Below are positions 10,540 through 18,873 of a stretch of 37,422 nucleotides of DNA, one piece after another (the stretch's first letter is position 1; every line of letters starts with the position of its first letter). The position numbers and the translations under genes are program-made. Location: the NCBI GenBank assembly GCA_001724785.1, contig MEDL01000006.1, positions 1 to 37,422 of the forward strand, written 5' to 3'. The notes under the pieces were generated by a model that saw nothing but the letters and a program-made list of their open reading frames with translations, was not told the origin of the DNA and ran no database searches. This stretch comes from Acidovorax sp. SCN 68-22. GTDB lineage: Bacteria; Pseudomonadota; Gammaproteobacteria; Burkholderiales; Burkholderiaceae_C.

Positions 10540-10578
10540 AAGAGTGGGCGCCGCCGGCGTTCCACTCTTTTGGTTTTT
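10540..10578 (+). terminator. Rho-independent terminator between petC and sspA
   Basis: AAGAGTGG (10540-10547) pairs with CCACTCTT (10562-10569), with an inner GCGCC/GGCGT stem, followed by TTGGTTTTT (10570-10578). It stands 15 bp before the sspA start, so the sspA promoter either overlaps it or sspA depends on read-through. Confidence 0.75.
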
Positions 10579-10592
10579 AGGAGTTTCGCTAC

Positions 10593-11204
10593 ATGATGGT
10601 GCTTTATTCGGGTACGACCTGTCCTTTCTCTCACCGTTGCCGCTTCGTCTTGTTCGAAAAGGGCATGGATTTCGAGATCCGCGACGTAGATCTCTACAAC
10701 AAGCCCGAAGACATCGCCGTGATGAATCCGTACGGTCAGGTGCCCATTTTGGTCGAGCGCGATCTGATCTTGTACGAGTCCAACATCATCAACGAGTACA
10801 TCGACGAGAGATTCCCGCATCCGCAGCTGATGCCGGGCGATCCGGTCGATCGTGCGCGGGTACGGCTGTTCCTGCTCAACTTTGAAAAGGAACTGTTCGT
10901 TCACGTCAACAGCTTGGAGTCCCGCGCCAGCAAGGGCAACGAAAAGGCGTTGGAGAAGGCGCGTGCCCACATCCGCGATCGCCTGACGCAGCTGGCGCCC
11001 GTGTTCCTGAAGAACAAGTTCATGCTGGGAGACAATTTCTCCATGTTGGACGTGGCCATCGCGCCTTTGCTTTGGCGCCTCGACTACTACGGCATCGACC
11101 TGAGCAAGAACGCCGCGCCTCTGCTGAAGTACGCAGAGCGCATCTTCTCGCGGCCCGCTTACATCGAAGCGCTCACGCCCTCCGAGAAGGTGATGCGCAA
11201 ATAG
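10593..11204 (+). CDS. sspA: Stringent starvation protein A (GST-fold)
   Basis: SspA binds RNA polymerase and alters promoter choice during starvation and stress. The 203-residue product has an N-terminal thioredoxin-like GST domain (MMVLYSGTTCPFSHRCRFVLFEKGMDFEI, with NPYGQVPIL near 45-53 and LYESNIINEYIDERF near 61-75) and an all-helical C-terminal domain. GST-fold SspA proteins lack transferase activity. ATG 10593 or 10596 could start translation; TTAGGAG lies 9-12 nt upstream. It is followed after 26 bp by sspB, the usual pair. Confidence 0.95.
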   Translation: MMVLYSGTTCPFSHRCRFVLFEKGMDFEIRDVDLYNKPEDIAVMNPYGQVPILVERDLILYESNIINEYIDERFPHPQLMPGDPVDRARVRLFLLNFEKELFVHVNSLESRASKGNEKALEKARAHIRDRLTQLAPVFLKNKFMLGDNFSMLDVAIAPLLWRLDYYGIDLSKNAAPLLKYAERIFSRPAYIEALTPSEKVMRK

Positions 11205-11230
11205 GAAGTTGGCGGCAGCAGGAACGCGTT

Positions 11231-11734
11231 ATGAAGCCTCAGGATCCCAACTCCACCCGGCCTTATCTGATCCGCGCGCTGCACGAATGGTGCAGCGACA
11301 ACGGGTTTACGCCGCACGTGGCGGTCAAAGTGGACGATTCCGTTCAGGTACCGCGTGAATACGTGAACAACGGCGAGATCGTGCTGAATATCGGCCTGGA
11401 CGCCACGAGTGGTCTGCAGCTCGGCAACGATTTCATCGAGTTCAAGGCGCGTTTCGGCGGGCAGCCGCGCGACATCCTCGTTCCGGTGGGGCGGGTGATT
11501 GCGATTTACGCCCGTGAGAACGGACAAGGAATGGCCTTCCCGCCGCCATCCGATGTTCTGGCCGGTGCCGCGGGAGTGGTCAAGGAGCCGGCGCTGATGC
11601 AAGACGGGTCCGACCCCAAGCCCCTGGTGCAGCTGGTCACCGAACCCGTTGGCACGGACGGCTCCGACCCTGACGGGCCGCGGCCGCCCGCCGGGGGCGC
11701 GACGCGGCGCGCTTCTCTCAAGCGCATCAAATGA
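11231..11734 (+). CDS. sspB: ClpXP specificity-enhancing factor SspB
   Basis: SspB delivers ssrA-tagged proteins to the ClpXP protease. The 167-residue product has the folded substrate-binding domain at about 8-105 (TRPYLIRALHEWCSDNGFTPHVAVKVD, YVNNGEIVLNIGLDATSGLQLGNDFIEFKARFGG). A long low-complexity linker follows, ending in a basic tail (RRASLKRIK) that matches the C-terminal ClpX-docking peptide of the family. Cotranscribed with sspA. Length is normal for Burkholderiales. Confidence 0.95.
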   Translation: MKPQDPNSTRPYLIRALHEWCSDNGFTPHVAVKVDDSVQVPREYVNNGEIVLNIGLDATSGLQLGNDFIEFKARFGGQPRDILVPVGRVIAIYARENGQGMAFPPPSDVLAGAAGVVKEPALMQDGSDPKPLVQLVTEPVGTDGSDPDGPRPPAGGATRRASLKRIK

Positions 11735-11778
11735 GTCTTGCGCGCCTTGCAAGCGCCATTGCTTACAATCGCTTCCTC

Positions 11779-11853
11779 GCCGATTTAGCTCAGTGGTAGA
11801 GCAACCGCCTTGTAAGCGGTAGGTCGTCAGTTCAATCCCGACAATCGGCACCA
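11779..11853 (+). tRNA. tRNA-Thr (anticodon TGT)
   Basis: Acceptor arms GCCGATT (11779-11785) and AATCGGC (11843-11849) pair perfectly. The discriminator A and an encoded CCA follow. The anticodon loop CTTGTAA puts TGT at 11811-11813, reading ACA. The T arm shows GTTCAATC-type sequence. A TACAAT box stands at 11764-11769, just upstream. Confidence 0.96.
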
Positions 11854-11903
11854 AAAAATGATGCGGTTTCATTCGTTTTGGAACTGAAACCGAAATTTCA
11901 AGC

Positions 11904-11909
11904 TATAAT
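11904..11909 (+). promoter_or_regulatory. Candidate -10 box of tRNA-Arg
   Basis: A perfect TATAAT hexamer lies 10 bp before the tRNA-Arg 5' end, between the two tRNA genes. No clear -35 box is seen. It suggests separate transcription of tRNA-Arg. Confidence 0.45.
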
Positions 11910-11919
11910 TTAAAGCTTG

Positions 11920-11996
11920 GCGGCTGTAGCTCAGCTGGATAGAGTACTTGGCTACGAACCAAGGGGTCGTGGGTTCGATTCCTGCCAGCCGCACCA
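11920..11996 (+). tRNA. tRNA-Arg (anticodon ACG)
   Basis: Acceptor arms GCGGCTG (11920-11926) and CAGCCGC (11986-11992) pair perfectly. An A discriminator and encoded CCA follow. The anticodon stem CTTGG/CCAAG encloses CTACGAA with ACG at 11954-11956, which becomes ICG after A34 deamination and reads CGU/CGC/CGA. The T arm is GTGGGTTCGATTCCTGC. Confidence 0.97.
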
Positions 11997-12003
11997 TACG
12001 GTA

Positions 12004-12037
12004 AGCCCTGCAAGGTCTTGATCTTGCAGGGCTTTTT
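12004..12037 (+). terminator. Rho-independent terminator after tRNA-Arg
   Basis: An 11-bp perfect stem AGCCCTGCAAG/CTTGCAGGGCT (12004-12014 with 12023-12033) with an 8-nt loop is followed by TTTT. It separates the tRNAs from greB. Confidence 0.92.
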
Positions 12038-12074
12038 CCTTTGTCCTTCCCATAACGACACATGAGGAGGCCAC

Positions 12075-12623
12075 ATGAGCAAGGCGTTTACACGCGAAAC
12101 CGACGAGGAGCCCGAAGACGCAGTGCCGCCGCCCGCCGCGGGGGGTGGCCGCAACTACATCACGGCCGCGGGGTACGCACGGCTGCGCGATGAGCTCCTG
12201 CAGTTAATGGATGTGGAGCGCCCCAAGGTGGTCGAGACCGTGCATTGGGCGGCCAAGAACGGCGACCGTTCGGAAAACGGCGACTATCTCTACGGCAAGA
12301 AGCGCCTGCGCGAGATCGATCGCCGCATCCGCTTCCTCACCGCACGCATGGAGGCAGCGGAGATCGTCGATCCATCCGTACACGCGGGAAGCGACCAAGT
12401 CTTTTTTGGCGCTACGGTGCGCTACATGGACGATCTGGGCGTCGAGGCCAAAGTCACTATCAAGGGAACCGACGAAGCCGTCGCCAGCCAAGGTGAAGTG
12501 AGTTGGATCTCGCCCGTCGCACGGGCGCTCCTCAAGGCGCGTGTGGGTGACGAAGTTCAGTTGGTCACGCCGTCCGGTACGCGGCGCCTGGAAATTCTGG
12601 ACGTGCGCTATCCGCAGGCTTAG
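12075..12623 (+). CDS. greB: Transcription elongation factor GreB
   Basis: GreB enters the secondary channel of RNA polymerase and stimulates cleavage of backtracked RNA. The 182-residue product has a 25-residue proline/acidic N-terminal extension. The coiled-coil domain follows with the acidic tip NGDRSENGDYLYGKKRLREID (about 62-82), then the FKBP-like C-terminal domain (GSDQVFFGATVRYMDDLG...ISPVARALLKARVGDEVQL). The longer tip sequence with YLYGKKR identifies GreB rather than GreA. ATG 12075 is preceded by GAGGAGG. It is convergent with spoT, whose product ppGpp acts on the same RNA polymerase region. Confidence 0.95.
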   Translation: MSKAFTRETDEEPEDAVPPPAAGGGRNYITAAGYARLRDELLQLMDVERPKVVETVHWAAKNGDRSENGDYLYGKKRLREIDRRIRFLTARMEAAEIVDPSVHAGSDQVFFGATVRYMDDLGVEAKVTIKGTDEAVASQGEVSWISPVARALLKARVGDEVQLVTPSGTRRLEILDVRYPQA

Positions 12624-12673
12624 GACTGCGAAGTGGGGTTTCCAAGCGCGTGGAGCGCAGGGGCAGGCCGCCC

Positions 12674-14950
12674 CTACGCTGTCGGCAGTGCCCGGACCGC
12701 CCGCAGCACGGCGGGCGTGCGCCGCAATGTGCGCAGGGCGGTTTCCAGGTGCGCAGTGTCGCGTACCCCAATGACCAGGCGCAGATTCACGGTGTCGAGC
12801 GCGACCTCGTCTTCCATGTCGATGTGCGTGATGTCGGCCTCGGCGCTCGCCAGGTCCGCCGCCACGCGCGCCAACACGCCCTTGCCGTTGTTGACCGTGA
12901 CCACGACCCCGGTCTCGAACATGCGTGTGGGCTCCTCGCTCCAATCGACAGAAATGAAGCGCTCGCTGTCTTTGGCCTGCAGCCGCCGGGCGACCGCGCA
13001 GCGTGCCGAATGAACCACCAGCCCCTCTCCGCGGCCGAGGTAACCCACAATATCGTCGCCCGGTACCGGGCGGCAACACGCTGCGTACTTCACGGAGGCG
13101 TTTTCGCTGCCATCGAGCGAGACACCCCCTTGCGAAATACTTTCGTGCGAGGAATAGCGCTCGCGGGTCAACAGGAGCGCGTCGGGCCGGTAGCCGTGTT
13201 CGGCCATGAGCCCGAGCAGGCGCTTGGCGACGATGGTCGCAATGCGCTTGCCGAGCCCGATGTCGGTCATCAATTCGCTGCGTGAGCGGCTCCCGGTGAA
13301 GCGCAGCAGTTTGTCCCACAAGGGCTGCATGGCTTCGCTCTCCGGCGGCAGGCTTTCCAGGCCTTCGGCCCGTAGAGCCTGCGTGAGCAGCTTTTCCCCC
13401 AGGGTTTCCGAATCGGCCTGCGCCAGCGACTTGAGGTGGCTGCGGATCTTGGACCGTGCCCGGCCGGTGCGCACGAAGCCCAGCCACGCCGGATTCGGCG
13501 TCGTGGTCGGCGTGGTGATGATCTCCACGATGTCGCCGTTGTGGATTTCGGTGCGCAGCGGAACCTGCTCGTTGTTCACCTTGGCCGCTGCGGTGTGGTT
13601 GCCCACGTCACTGTGGATGGCGTAGGCGAAATCCACCACGGTGGCGCCGCGCGGCAGGGCGAGGATCTGGCTCTTCGGGGTGAAGACGTACACCGCATCC
13701 GGGAACAGGTCCACCCGTACATGGTCCCAGAACTCGGCGGCGTCGCGCGTCTCGTTCTGGATGTCCAGCAGGGACTGCAGCCATTTCGTTCCCAGGTGCT
13801 CGGCCGTGCCGCCTTCGCCATCCTGCTCCTTGTAGAGCCAATGGGCGGCAACACCGGCTTCGGCAACCAGGTGCATTTCCTCGGTGCGCATCTGGAACTC
13901 GATGTTCACGCCGGACGGGCCCACCAGGGTTGTGTGCAGCGACTGGTAGCCGTTGATCTTGGCAATGGCGATATGGTCCTTGAACTTGCCCGGCACGGGC
14001 TTGTACATCTGGTGCAGGATGCCCAGCGCCGTATAGCACTCGGTGACGCTGCCCACGATGACGCGGAACCCATAGAGGTCCGTCACCTGAGCGAAGCTCA
14101 AGTGCTTTTGCGTCATCTTCTGGTAGATGGCATACAGCGTTTTTTCGCGCCCGGCCAGCCGCACCGGCAGGCCGACGCGTGAAAACGCGGCATCCACATC
14201 GGCCTGAACCTTCTGCACCAGGTCGCGGCGGCGGCTGCGCGCCTTGGCGACGGCTTTGGACAGCGTGGCGTAGCGCCAGGGATGCAGGTAGCGAAAAGAC
14301 AGGTCTTGCAGTTCCCGGTAGGTCTGGTTCAGCCCCAGGCGGTGCGCGATCGGCGCGTAGATTTCCAGGGTTTCGGAAGCGATGCGCCGCCATTTGCTGC
14401 GCGGCATGTCCGCGAGGGTGCGCATGTTGTGGCTCCGATCGGCCAGCTTGATGAGAATGACCCGCACGTCGCGCGCCATGGCCAGCAGCATCTTGCGGAA
14501 AGACTCAGCCTGGTTCTCCTCGCGCGTGTCGAACTGCAGCTTGTCGAGCTTTGTCAGGCCGTCCACCAGTTCGGCCACATTGGCGCCAAAGCGCTCCACC
14601 AGATCCGCCTTCGTGACGCCGCAGTCTTCCATGGCGTCGTGCAGCAACGCCGCCATCAAGGCTGGGGCGTCGAGCTTCCACTGCGCGCACTGCGCTGCCA
14701 CGGCAATGGGATGGGTGATGTAGGGCTCGCCGCTGTTGCGCAGTTGCCCGAGATGTGCCTCATCGGCGAACCGATAGGCTTGGCGGACGAGTTCCACCTG
14801 GGCAGGCTCAAGGTAGTCGAGGCTGTCGGTCAGCGCGGCGAAGCTCGCTGCGGCCGCATTGGCGGCGGCAGCGGCGTTGCTGGCGGCGTCCTGGGGGCGC
14901 GCATTCGGCGGCGCCGCGTTGGCAGGGACGGTATTCGACTCTGCTTTCAT
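12674..14950 (-). CDS. spoT: Bifunctional (p)ppGpp synthetase/hydrolase SpoT
   Basis: Makes and degrades the alarmone (p)ppGpp in the stringent response. The 758-residue protein has an Ala/Asn-rich N-terminal extension (1-40). Then come the HD hydrolase domain with intact ligands (His80 in THPIAVA, His104-Asp105 in LLHDAMED, Asp171 in LADRSHN), the synthetase domain (TDLYGFRVIVG, FKDHIAIAKINGYQSLHTTL, EFQMRTEEMH), a TGS domain (VYVFTPKSQILALPRGATVVDFAYAIH), a Cys-containing helical/CC region (CCRPVPGDDIVGY) and a C-terminal ACT domain. Intact HD residues and the adjacent rpoZ mark it as SpoT rather than RelA. Last gene of yicC-gmk-rpoZ-spoT. Confidence 0.96.
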   Translation of the reverse strand: MKAESNTVPANAAPPNARPQDAASNAAAAANAAAASFAALTDSLDYLEPAQVELVRQAYRFADEAHLGQLRNSGEPYITHPIAVAAQCAQWKLDAPALMAALLHDAMEDCGVTKADLVERFGANVAELVDGLTKLDKLQFDTREENQAESFRKMLLAMARDVRVILIKLADRSHNMRTLADMPRSKWRRIASETLEIYAPIAHRLGLNQTYRELQDLSFRYLHPWRYATLSKAVAKARSRRRDLVQKVQADVDAAFSRVGLPVRLAGREKTLYAIYQKMTQKHLSFAQVTDLYGFRVIVGSVTECYTALGILHQMYKPVPGKFKDHIAIAKINGYQSLHTTLVGPSGVNIEFQMRTEEMHLVAEAGVAAHWLYKEQDGEGGTAEHLGTKWLQSLLDIQNETRDAAEFWDHVRVDLFPDAVYVFTPKSQILALPRGATVVDFAYAIHSDVGNHTAAAKVNNEQVPLRTEIHNGDIVEIITTPTTTPNPAWLGFVRTGRARSKIRSHLKSLAQADSETLGEKLLTQALRAEGLESLPPESEAMQPLWDKLLRFTGSRSRSELMTDIGLGKRIATIVAKRLLGLMAEHGYRPDALLLTRERYSSHESISQGGVSLDGSENASVKYAACCRPVPGDDIVGYLGRGEGLVVHSARCAVARRLQAKDSERFISVDWSEEPTRMFETGVVVTVNNGKGVLARVAADLASAEADITHIDMEDEVALDTVNLRLVIGVRDTAHLETALRTLRRTPAVLRAVRALPTA

Positions 14951-14993
14951 CCCTTAAATGTAGCGCGCTGGCCACCCAGGGCGGGCCGGAATG

Positions 14994-15020
14994 AAAATAG
15001 GCACCGCAATGCGGTGCCTA
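14994..15020 (-). terminator. Hairpin between rpoZ and spoT (terminator or attenuator)
   Basis: TAGGCACCGCA (14998-15008) and TGCGGTGCCTA (15010-15020) form a near-perfect palindrome. On the minus strand it is followed by four T (14997-14994). It would reduce rpoZ transcription into spoT or set their ratio. The T run is short, so termination may be partial. Confidence 0.65.
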
Positions 15021-15046
15021 TTGGGTGGGGAAACGGGGTGCCAGGT

Positions 15047-15250
15047 TCAGCCGGGGACCTTCTTGAGCATTTCCACACCCACCTTGCCGGCCGCGATTTC
15101 CCGCAGCGCGGTGACACCGGGCTTGTTCCGGCTCTCGATGCGCGGGGTATGGCCCTGGCTGAGCATGCGGGCGCGGTAGGTTGCGGCGAGCACGAGTTGG
15201 AAACGGTTGGGGATCTGCTCCAGGCAGTCTTCGACGGTGATGCGGGCCAT
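15047..15250 (-). CDS. rpoZ: RNA polymerase omega subunit
   Basis: Small subunit that helps assemble the beta-prime subunit and forms part of a ppGpp-binding site in proteobacteria. The 67-residue product begins [30 protein letters not shown], the omega signature, and ends [11 protein letters not shown]. Length is normal for Burkholderiales. It lies 14 bp after gmk; a hairpin separates it from spoT. Confidence 0.97.
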   Translation of the reverse strand: MARITVEDCLEQIPNRFQLVLAATYRARMLSQGHTPRIESRNKPGVTALREIAAGKVGVEMLKKVPG

Positions 15251-15264
15251 GAATTCTCCAGGGG

Positions 15265-15897
15265 TTACGCGACGTTCAGCGATTGGAACGTTTCCGCGCG
15301 GGCGCGGCGCTGGGCCGCGTACTTGAGGCGCTGGGCATGCACCACGGCTTTGAGGTCAAAAAGCGCGCGCTCAAATAACTCGTTGATTATAACGAAGTCG
15401 AATTTGTGCACCTGCGCCATTTCCGTGGCGGCGTTGGCCAGCCGCCGTTCAATGACCTCGGGCGAATCCTCGCCGCGGCGCTCCAGGCGCGAACGCAACT
15501 CGGCCCAGCTTGGCGGAAGAATGAAGATCAGCACGGCGTTGGCGAACGCCTCCTTGATCTGCAGCGCACCCTGGAAGTCGATTTCCAGGATGACATCGTT
15601 GCCCTGGGCAATGCGTTCCTCTATGGACTTCTTGGATGTGCCGTAGCGGTTGCCGTGCACCAGCGCCCATTCCACGAACGCATTGCTTGCCACCATGGCG
15701 TCGAATTCGGGTTCCGAGGTGAAGAAGTACTCCCGCCCGTGCTTTTCCTGGCCCCGAGGCGCGCGCGTGGTGTGCGATATGGAAGGGTGCACGTGCGAAT
15801 CGAGTTCCAACAGGGCCTTGACCAGGCTGGACTTGCCGGTGCCGCTCGGCGCCGCCACCACAAAAAGATTGCCGGGGTATTCCGTAGTAACCGTCAT
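15265..15897 (-). CDS. gmk: Guanylate kinase
   Basis: Phosphorylates GMP to GDP with ATP, in the nucleotide supply that also feeds ppGpp synthesis. The 210-residue cytoplasmic enzyme has the P-loop [10 protein letters not shown] (about 16-25), the GMP-binding [21 protein letters not shown] and the [10 protein letters not shown] motif near 104-113, then a lid and helical C-terminus. Length is normal. It lies 21 bp after yicC and 14 bp before rpoZ. Confidence 0.97.
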   Translation of the reverse strand: MTVTTEYPGNLFVVAAPSGTGKSSLVKALLELDSHVHPSISHTTRAPRGQEKHGREYFFTSEPEFDAMVASNAFVEWALVHGNRYGTSKKSIEERIAQGNDVILEIDFQGALQIKEAFANAVLIFILPPSWAELRSRLERRGEDSPEVIERRLANAATEMAQVHKFDFVIINELFERALFDLKAVVHAQRLKYAAQRRARAETFQSLNVA

Positions 15898-15918
15898 GAA
15901 TTGCTTGCCGTAAGGGCT

Positions 15919-16836
15919 TTATTCGAGGTTTTGTACCTGTTCGCGCATCTGCTCGATCAGGACTTTCATATCCACGCTGATGCGCGTGAGTTCCAGCGCC
16001 GACGACTTCGAACCCAGCGTGTTGGCTTCGCGGTGCAATTCCTGGATCAGGAAGTCGAGCCGCTTGCCCACTTCGCCGCCCTTGGACAAGAGCCGTTCGA
16101 TCTCGGTGAGGTGCGATTCCAGCCGGGTGACTTCTTCCGCCACGTCGATGCGGATGGCGAAGGCCGTGGCCTCCGAGAGCGCCCGGTCCTGGGCGGCTTC
16201 CGGCGTGGCACTGCCTTCGGCCAGGCCCATGGCTTCGCGCCAGCGGTCCATGAAGCGCTGGCGTTGCTGCTCCACCAATTGGGGTACCAGCGGACCGGCC
16301 TGCTCGGTCAGGCCGCGCAGCAACCGGAGGTGCCCGCGCAGCATGTCCACCAGGCGTTCGCCTTCCTGCGCGCGCGCCACGAGCAATGCATTGAGTACGG
16401 ATTCGGCCAGGCGCGCCACGGTGTCGGCTGGGGTGTCCACGGGGGGCGTGGCCGCGCCACAGAGCCGCAGCACCTCGGCCACGGACAGCGGCGCCGCCTC
16501 GGGCAGCCAGGACTGCACGCTGTCCTGGACGGCAGACAGGCGCTGCAACAGGCGCGTCGGCGGGTCGGGCAGCAGGGCGCTGTCCTGGCCTTCGATGGCC
16601 GCGCGGACTTCCACCTTGCCCCGCTTGACCTTGGCGGTGACGAGCGAGCGCAGGAGCGGTTCGAAACTGCGCAGTTCGTCCGGCAGGCGGAAGGACAGGT
16701 CCAGGAAGCGGCTGTTGACCGAGCGCATTTCCATGCCCAGGCGGCGTTCGCGCACGGCGCGCGGCTCGCCGTCGGCGGGCTCCGCAGGGGGGCCGCTTTG
16801 CGCGCTGGCGTAGCCGGTCATGCTGTAAACTGCCAT
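15919..16836 (-). CDS. yicC: YicC family protein (putative endoribonuclease)
   Basis: YicC-type proteins are conserved stress-linked cytoplasmic proteins; the E. coli member has been described as an endoribonuclease. The 305-residue product has the N-terminal signature MAVYSMTGYASA and the YicC core RSVNSRFLDLSFRLPDELRSFEP (about 38-60). The C-terminal DUF1732 region carries GKRLDFLIQELHREANTLGSKSSALELT near 257-284. A proline/acidic insertion at about 15-30 is not part of the core. First gene of the yicC-gmk-rpoZ-spoT operon and divergent from the kinase gene. Confidence 0.93.
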   Translation of the reverse strand: MAVYSMTGYASAQSGPPAEPADGEPRAVRERRLGMEMRSVNSRFLDLSFRLPDELRSFEPLLRSLVTAKVKRGKVEVRAAIEGQDSALLPDPPTRLLQRLSAVQDSVQSWLPEAAPLSVAEVLRLCGAATPPVDTPADTVARLAESVLNALLVARAQEGERLVDMLRGHLRLLRGLTEQAGPLVPQLVEQQRQRFMDRWREAMGLAEGSATPEAAQDRALSEATAFAIRIDVAEEVTRLESHLTEIERLLSKGGEVGKRLDFLIQELHREANTLGSKSSALELTRISVDMKVLIEQMREQVQNLE

Positions 16837-16911
16837 GGGACTTTTCTTGATTAGCTAGCGAACCGGCGATTATCCGGGTTCTCGTCCGCCCTCGAATCAC
16901 ACGCGAAGAAT

Positions 16912-17931
16912 ATGTCCAAAGTCAAACCGGCCCCGCTGCCACCGGACACCGTCATCGGTGGCTACCGGGTGGTACGGCGGGTGTCTTCGGGCGGTTTCGG
17001 TGTGGTCTACCTCTGCATGGACCCGGAGGGCCAGCAGGTCGCCATCAAGGAATACCTCCCTTCGTCGCTCGCCACGCGCACGCCCGGCGAACTGCTGCCC
17101 AAGGTGCCGCCGGAAAAACTATCGCTGTACCGCCTGGGCCTCAAGAGCTTCTTCGAGGAAGGCCGGGCGCTGGCGCAGATATCGCACGCCTCGGTGGTCA
17201 GCGTGCTGAATTTCTTCCGCGAGAACGAGACCGTCTACATGGTGATGAATTACCTGGAGGGCGCGACCCTGCAGGATTTCATCATCACCGCACGCGATTT
17301 GAAGCAGCAGAAGGTGTTCCGCGAGTCCACCATCCGCTCGTTGTTCGACGAGGTGCTGCGCGGCATGCGCATCGTGCACCAGCACAAGATGCTGCACCTC
17401 GACATCAAGCCGGCCAACATTTTCATCACCGACGACAACAAGGCCGTGATGATCGACTTCGGCGCCGCGCGCGAGGTGCTGTCGAAGGAAGGCAACTTCA
17501 TCCGACCCATGTACACGCCCGGTTTCGCCGCCCCCGAGATGTACCGGCGCGACTCGGCCATGGGCCCGTGGACGGACATCTACGCCATCGGCGCGTGCAT
17601 CTACGCCTGCATGCAGGGCTTCCCGCCCAACGAAGCGCCGCAGCGCCAGGACAAGGACCGCCTCTCGCTGGCGCTCGCCAAGTTGCGTGGCGTGTATTCC
17701 GACAACCTCATCGAGGTGGTCGAGTGGTGCATGGCGCTCGACCCGCTCTCGCGCCCGCAGTCCGTGTTCGCCCTGCAGAAGGAACTCTCGCGCGAGGGTG
17801 AGCGGCGCTACACCAAGCTCACCGTCGCGGAAAAAATGCGCCTGCAGCTCGATACGCTGGTCGCCGATACGCGCAAGACCGTCACCAAACCTGGCGATGC
17901 GGCCTCAGCGGTCGGAGCCAAGCCCAAATGA
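16912..17931 (+). CDS. Hanks-type serine/threonine protein kinase
   Basis: Soluble eukaryotic-like kinase without a transmembrane segment. The 339-residue product shows a Gly-rich loop (SSGGFGVVY, 25-33), the VAIK lysine (Lys46), catalytic loop HLDIKPANIF with Asp164 and Asn169, DFG at 182-184 and the APE helix (AAPEM, 206-210). The catalytic loop has HLD instead of HRD, so activation-loop control may differ. The last 40 residues are a basic, flexible tail. Its stop overlaps the phosphatase start by 4 bp (ATGA), so the two are made together. I see no substrate or type VI secretion genes nearby. Confidence 0.9.
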   Translation: MSKVKPAPLPPDTVIGGYRVVRRVSSGGFGVVYLCMDPEGQQVAIKEYLPSSLATRTPGELLPKVPPEKLSLYRLGLKSFFEEGRALAQISHASVVSVLNFFRENETVYMVMNYLEGATLQDFIITARDLKQQKVFRESTIRSLFDEVLRGMRIVHQHKMLHLDIKPANIFITDDNKAVMIDFGAAREVLSKEGNFIRPMYTPGFAAPEMYRRDSAMGPWTDIYAIGACIYACMQGFPPNEAPQRQDKDRLSLALAKLRGVYSDNLIEVVEWCMALDPLSRPQSVFALQKELSREGERRYTKLTVAEKMRLQLDTLVADTRKTVTKPGDAASAVGAKPK

Positions 17932-18827
17932 AGTTCTCCATATTCCAGATCAGCCGGCGCGGCGGGCGCGAGAAGAACGAAGACCGCATGGGCTACTGCT
18001 ACACGCGCGAATCCGGCCTGTTTGTGCTGGCCGACGGCATGGGCGGGCACCCCGAGGGCGAAGTCGCGGCGCAGATTGCCTTGCAGACCGTCGCGGCCAT
18101 GTTCCAGCGCCAGGCCAAGCCGCAGCTGCCCGACGTGCCGGAGTTCCTCTCCACCGCGCTGCTGGCGGCGCACCACCAGATCCTGCGCTACGCCAGCGAC
18201 AAGGGCATGATCGACTCGCCCCGCACCACGCTCGTGGTGGCCGTGGTCCAAGCGGGCTGCGTGCACTGGGTGCATTGCGGCGACTCGCGCCTGTACATGG
18301 TGCGCGGCGGCGCGCTCCTGACGCGCACGCGCGACCATTCCTATCTGGAGCTGCGCAACATGCCGCAGGGGCTGGAGCGCATCAACCGCAACGTGCTCTT
18401 TACCTGCCTGGGCTCACCCACCAAGCCCATCTACGACACCACGGGGCCGGTGCCGCTGGAGCAGGGCGACCGCATCCTGATCTGTTCCGACGGGCTGTGG
18501 GGCACCTTGAGCGACGAGGAAATCGCCGGTGAACTGGGCCGCAATACGGTCTCGCACGCCGTTCCCGAACTGGTCGAATCGGCGCTGCGCAAGGCCGGCG
18601 ACAGCAGCGACAACGTCACCGTGCTGGCCATCGAGTGGGAAACGCCGGACGCCTTTGAGTCCACCCAGGGCGTTTCGACCGACAGCATCAGCGACGATGT
18701 GTTTGCCTCCACCATCCAGGCCGGCCCGCTCGACGGCCTGGTGGACGATCTGGACGATGCCGCCATCGAGCGCTCCATCGCCGAAATCAACGAAGCCATC
18801 CGCCGTTCGGCCGAGCGCAAGCGCTGA
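17928..18827 (+). CDS. PP2C-type serine/threonine protein phosphatase
   Basis: Metal-dependent phosphatase expected to reverse the action of the upstream kinase. The 299-residue product has the PP2C motifs in order: KNEDRMG (16-22), [12 protein letters not shown] (34-45), [10 protein letters not shown] (116-125), [14 protein letters not shown] and [11 protein letters not shown]. Metal-binding aspartates are all present. Beyond about 240 there is an acidic extension ([24 protein letters not shown]) and a helical basic tail that PP2C domains do not need; it may bind a partner. It is translationally coupled to the kinase and 46 bp upstream of rph. Confidence 0.92.
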   Translation: MKFSIFQISRRGGREKNEDRMGYCYTRESGLFVLADGMGGHPEGEVAAQIALQTVAAMFQRQAKPQLPDVPEFLSTALLAAHHQILRYASDKGMIDSPRTTLVVAVVQAGCVHWVHCGDSRLYMVRGGALLTRTRDHSYLELRNMPQGLERINRNVLFTCLGSPTKPIYDTTGPVPLEQGDRILICSDGLWGTLSDEEIAGELGRNTVSHAVPELVESALRKAGDSSDNVTVLAIEWETPDAFESTQGVSTDSISDDVFASTIQAGPLDGLVDDLDDAAIERSIAEINEAIRRSAERKR

Positions 18828-18873
18828 GGTTGAGCGCTTCGCCGCCCGCGCGGGCGGGCACCAGAAAGTACCC

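Noticed and set aside
11747-11769. TTGCAA with TACAAT as a promoter of tRNA-Thr
   Set aside because: Spacing is only 11 bp; the pair cannot serve as a standard -35/-10. Only the -10-like box is mentioned with the tRNA.
12654-12680. Hairpin AGGGGC/GCCCCT between greB and spoT as a terminator
   Set aside because: Good stem with a mismatch, but no T run on either strand and it overlaps the spoT stop codon; support is insufficient.
16850-16895. Imperfect dyad GAACCGG/CCGGGTTC in the yicC/kinase divergent gap
   Set aside because: One bulge in a short stem and no other promoter feature; weak.
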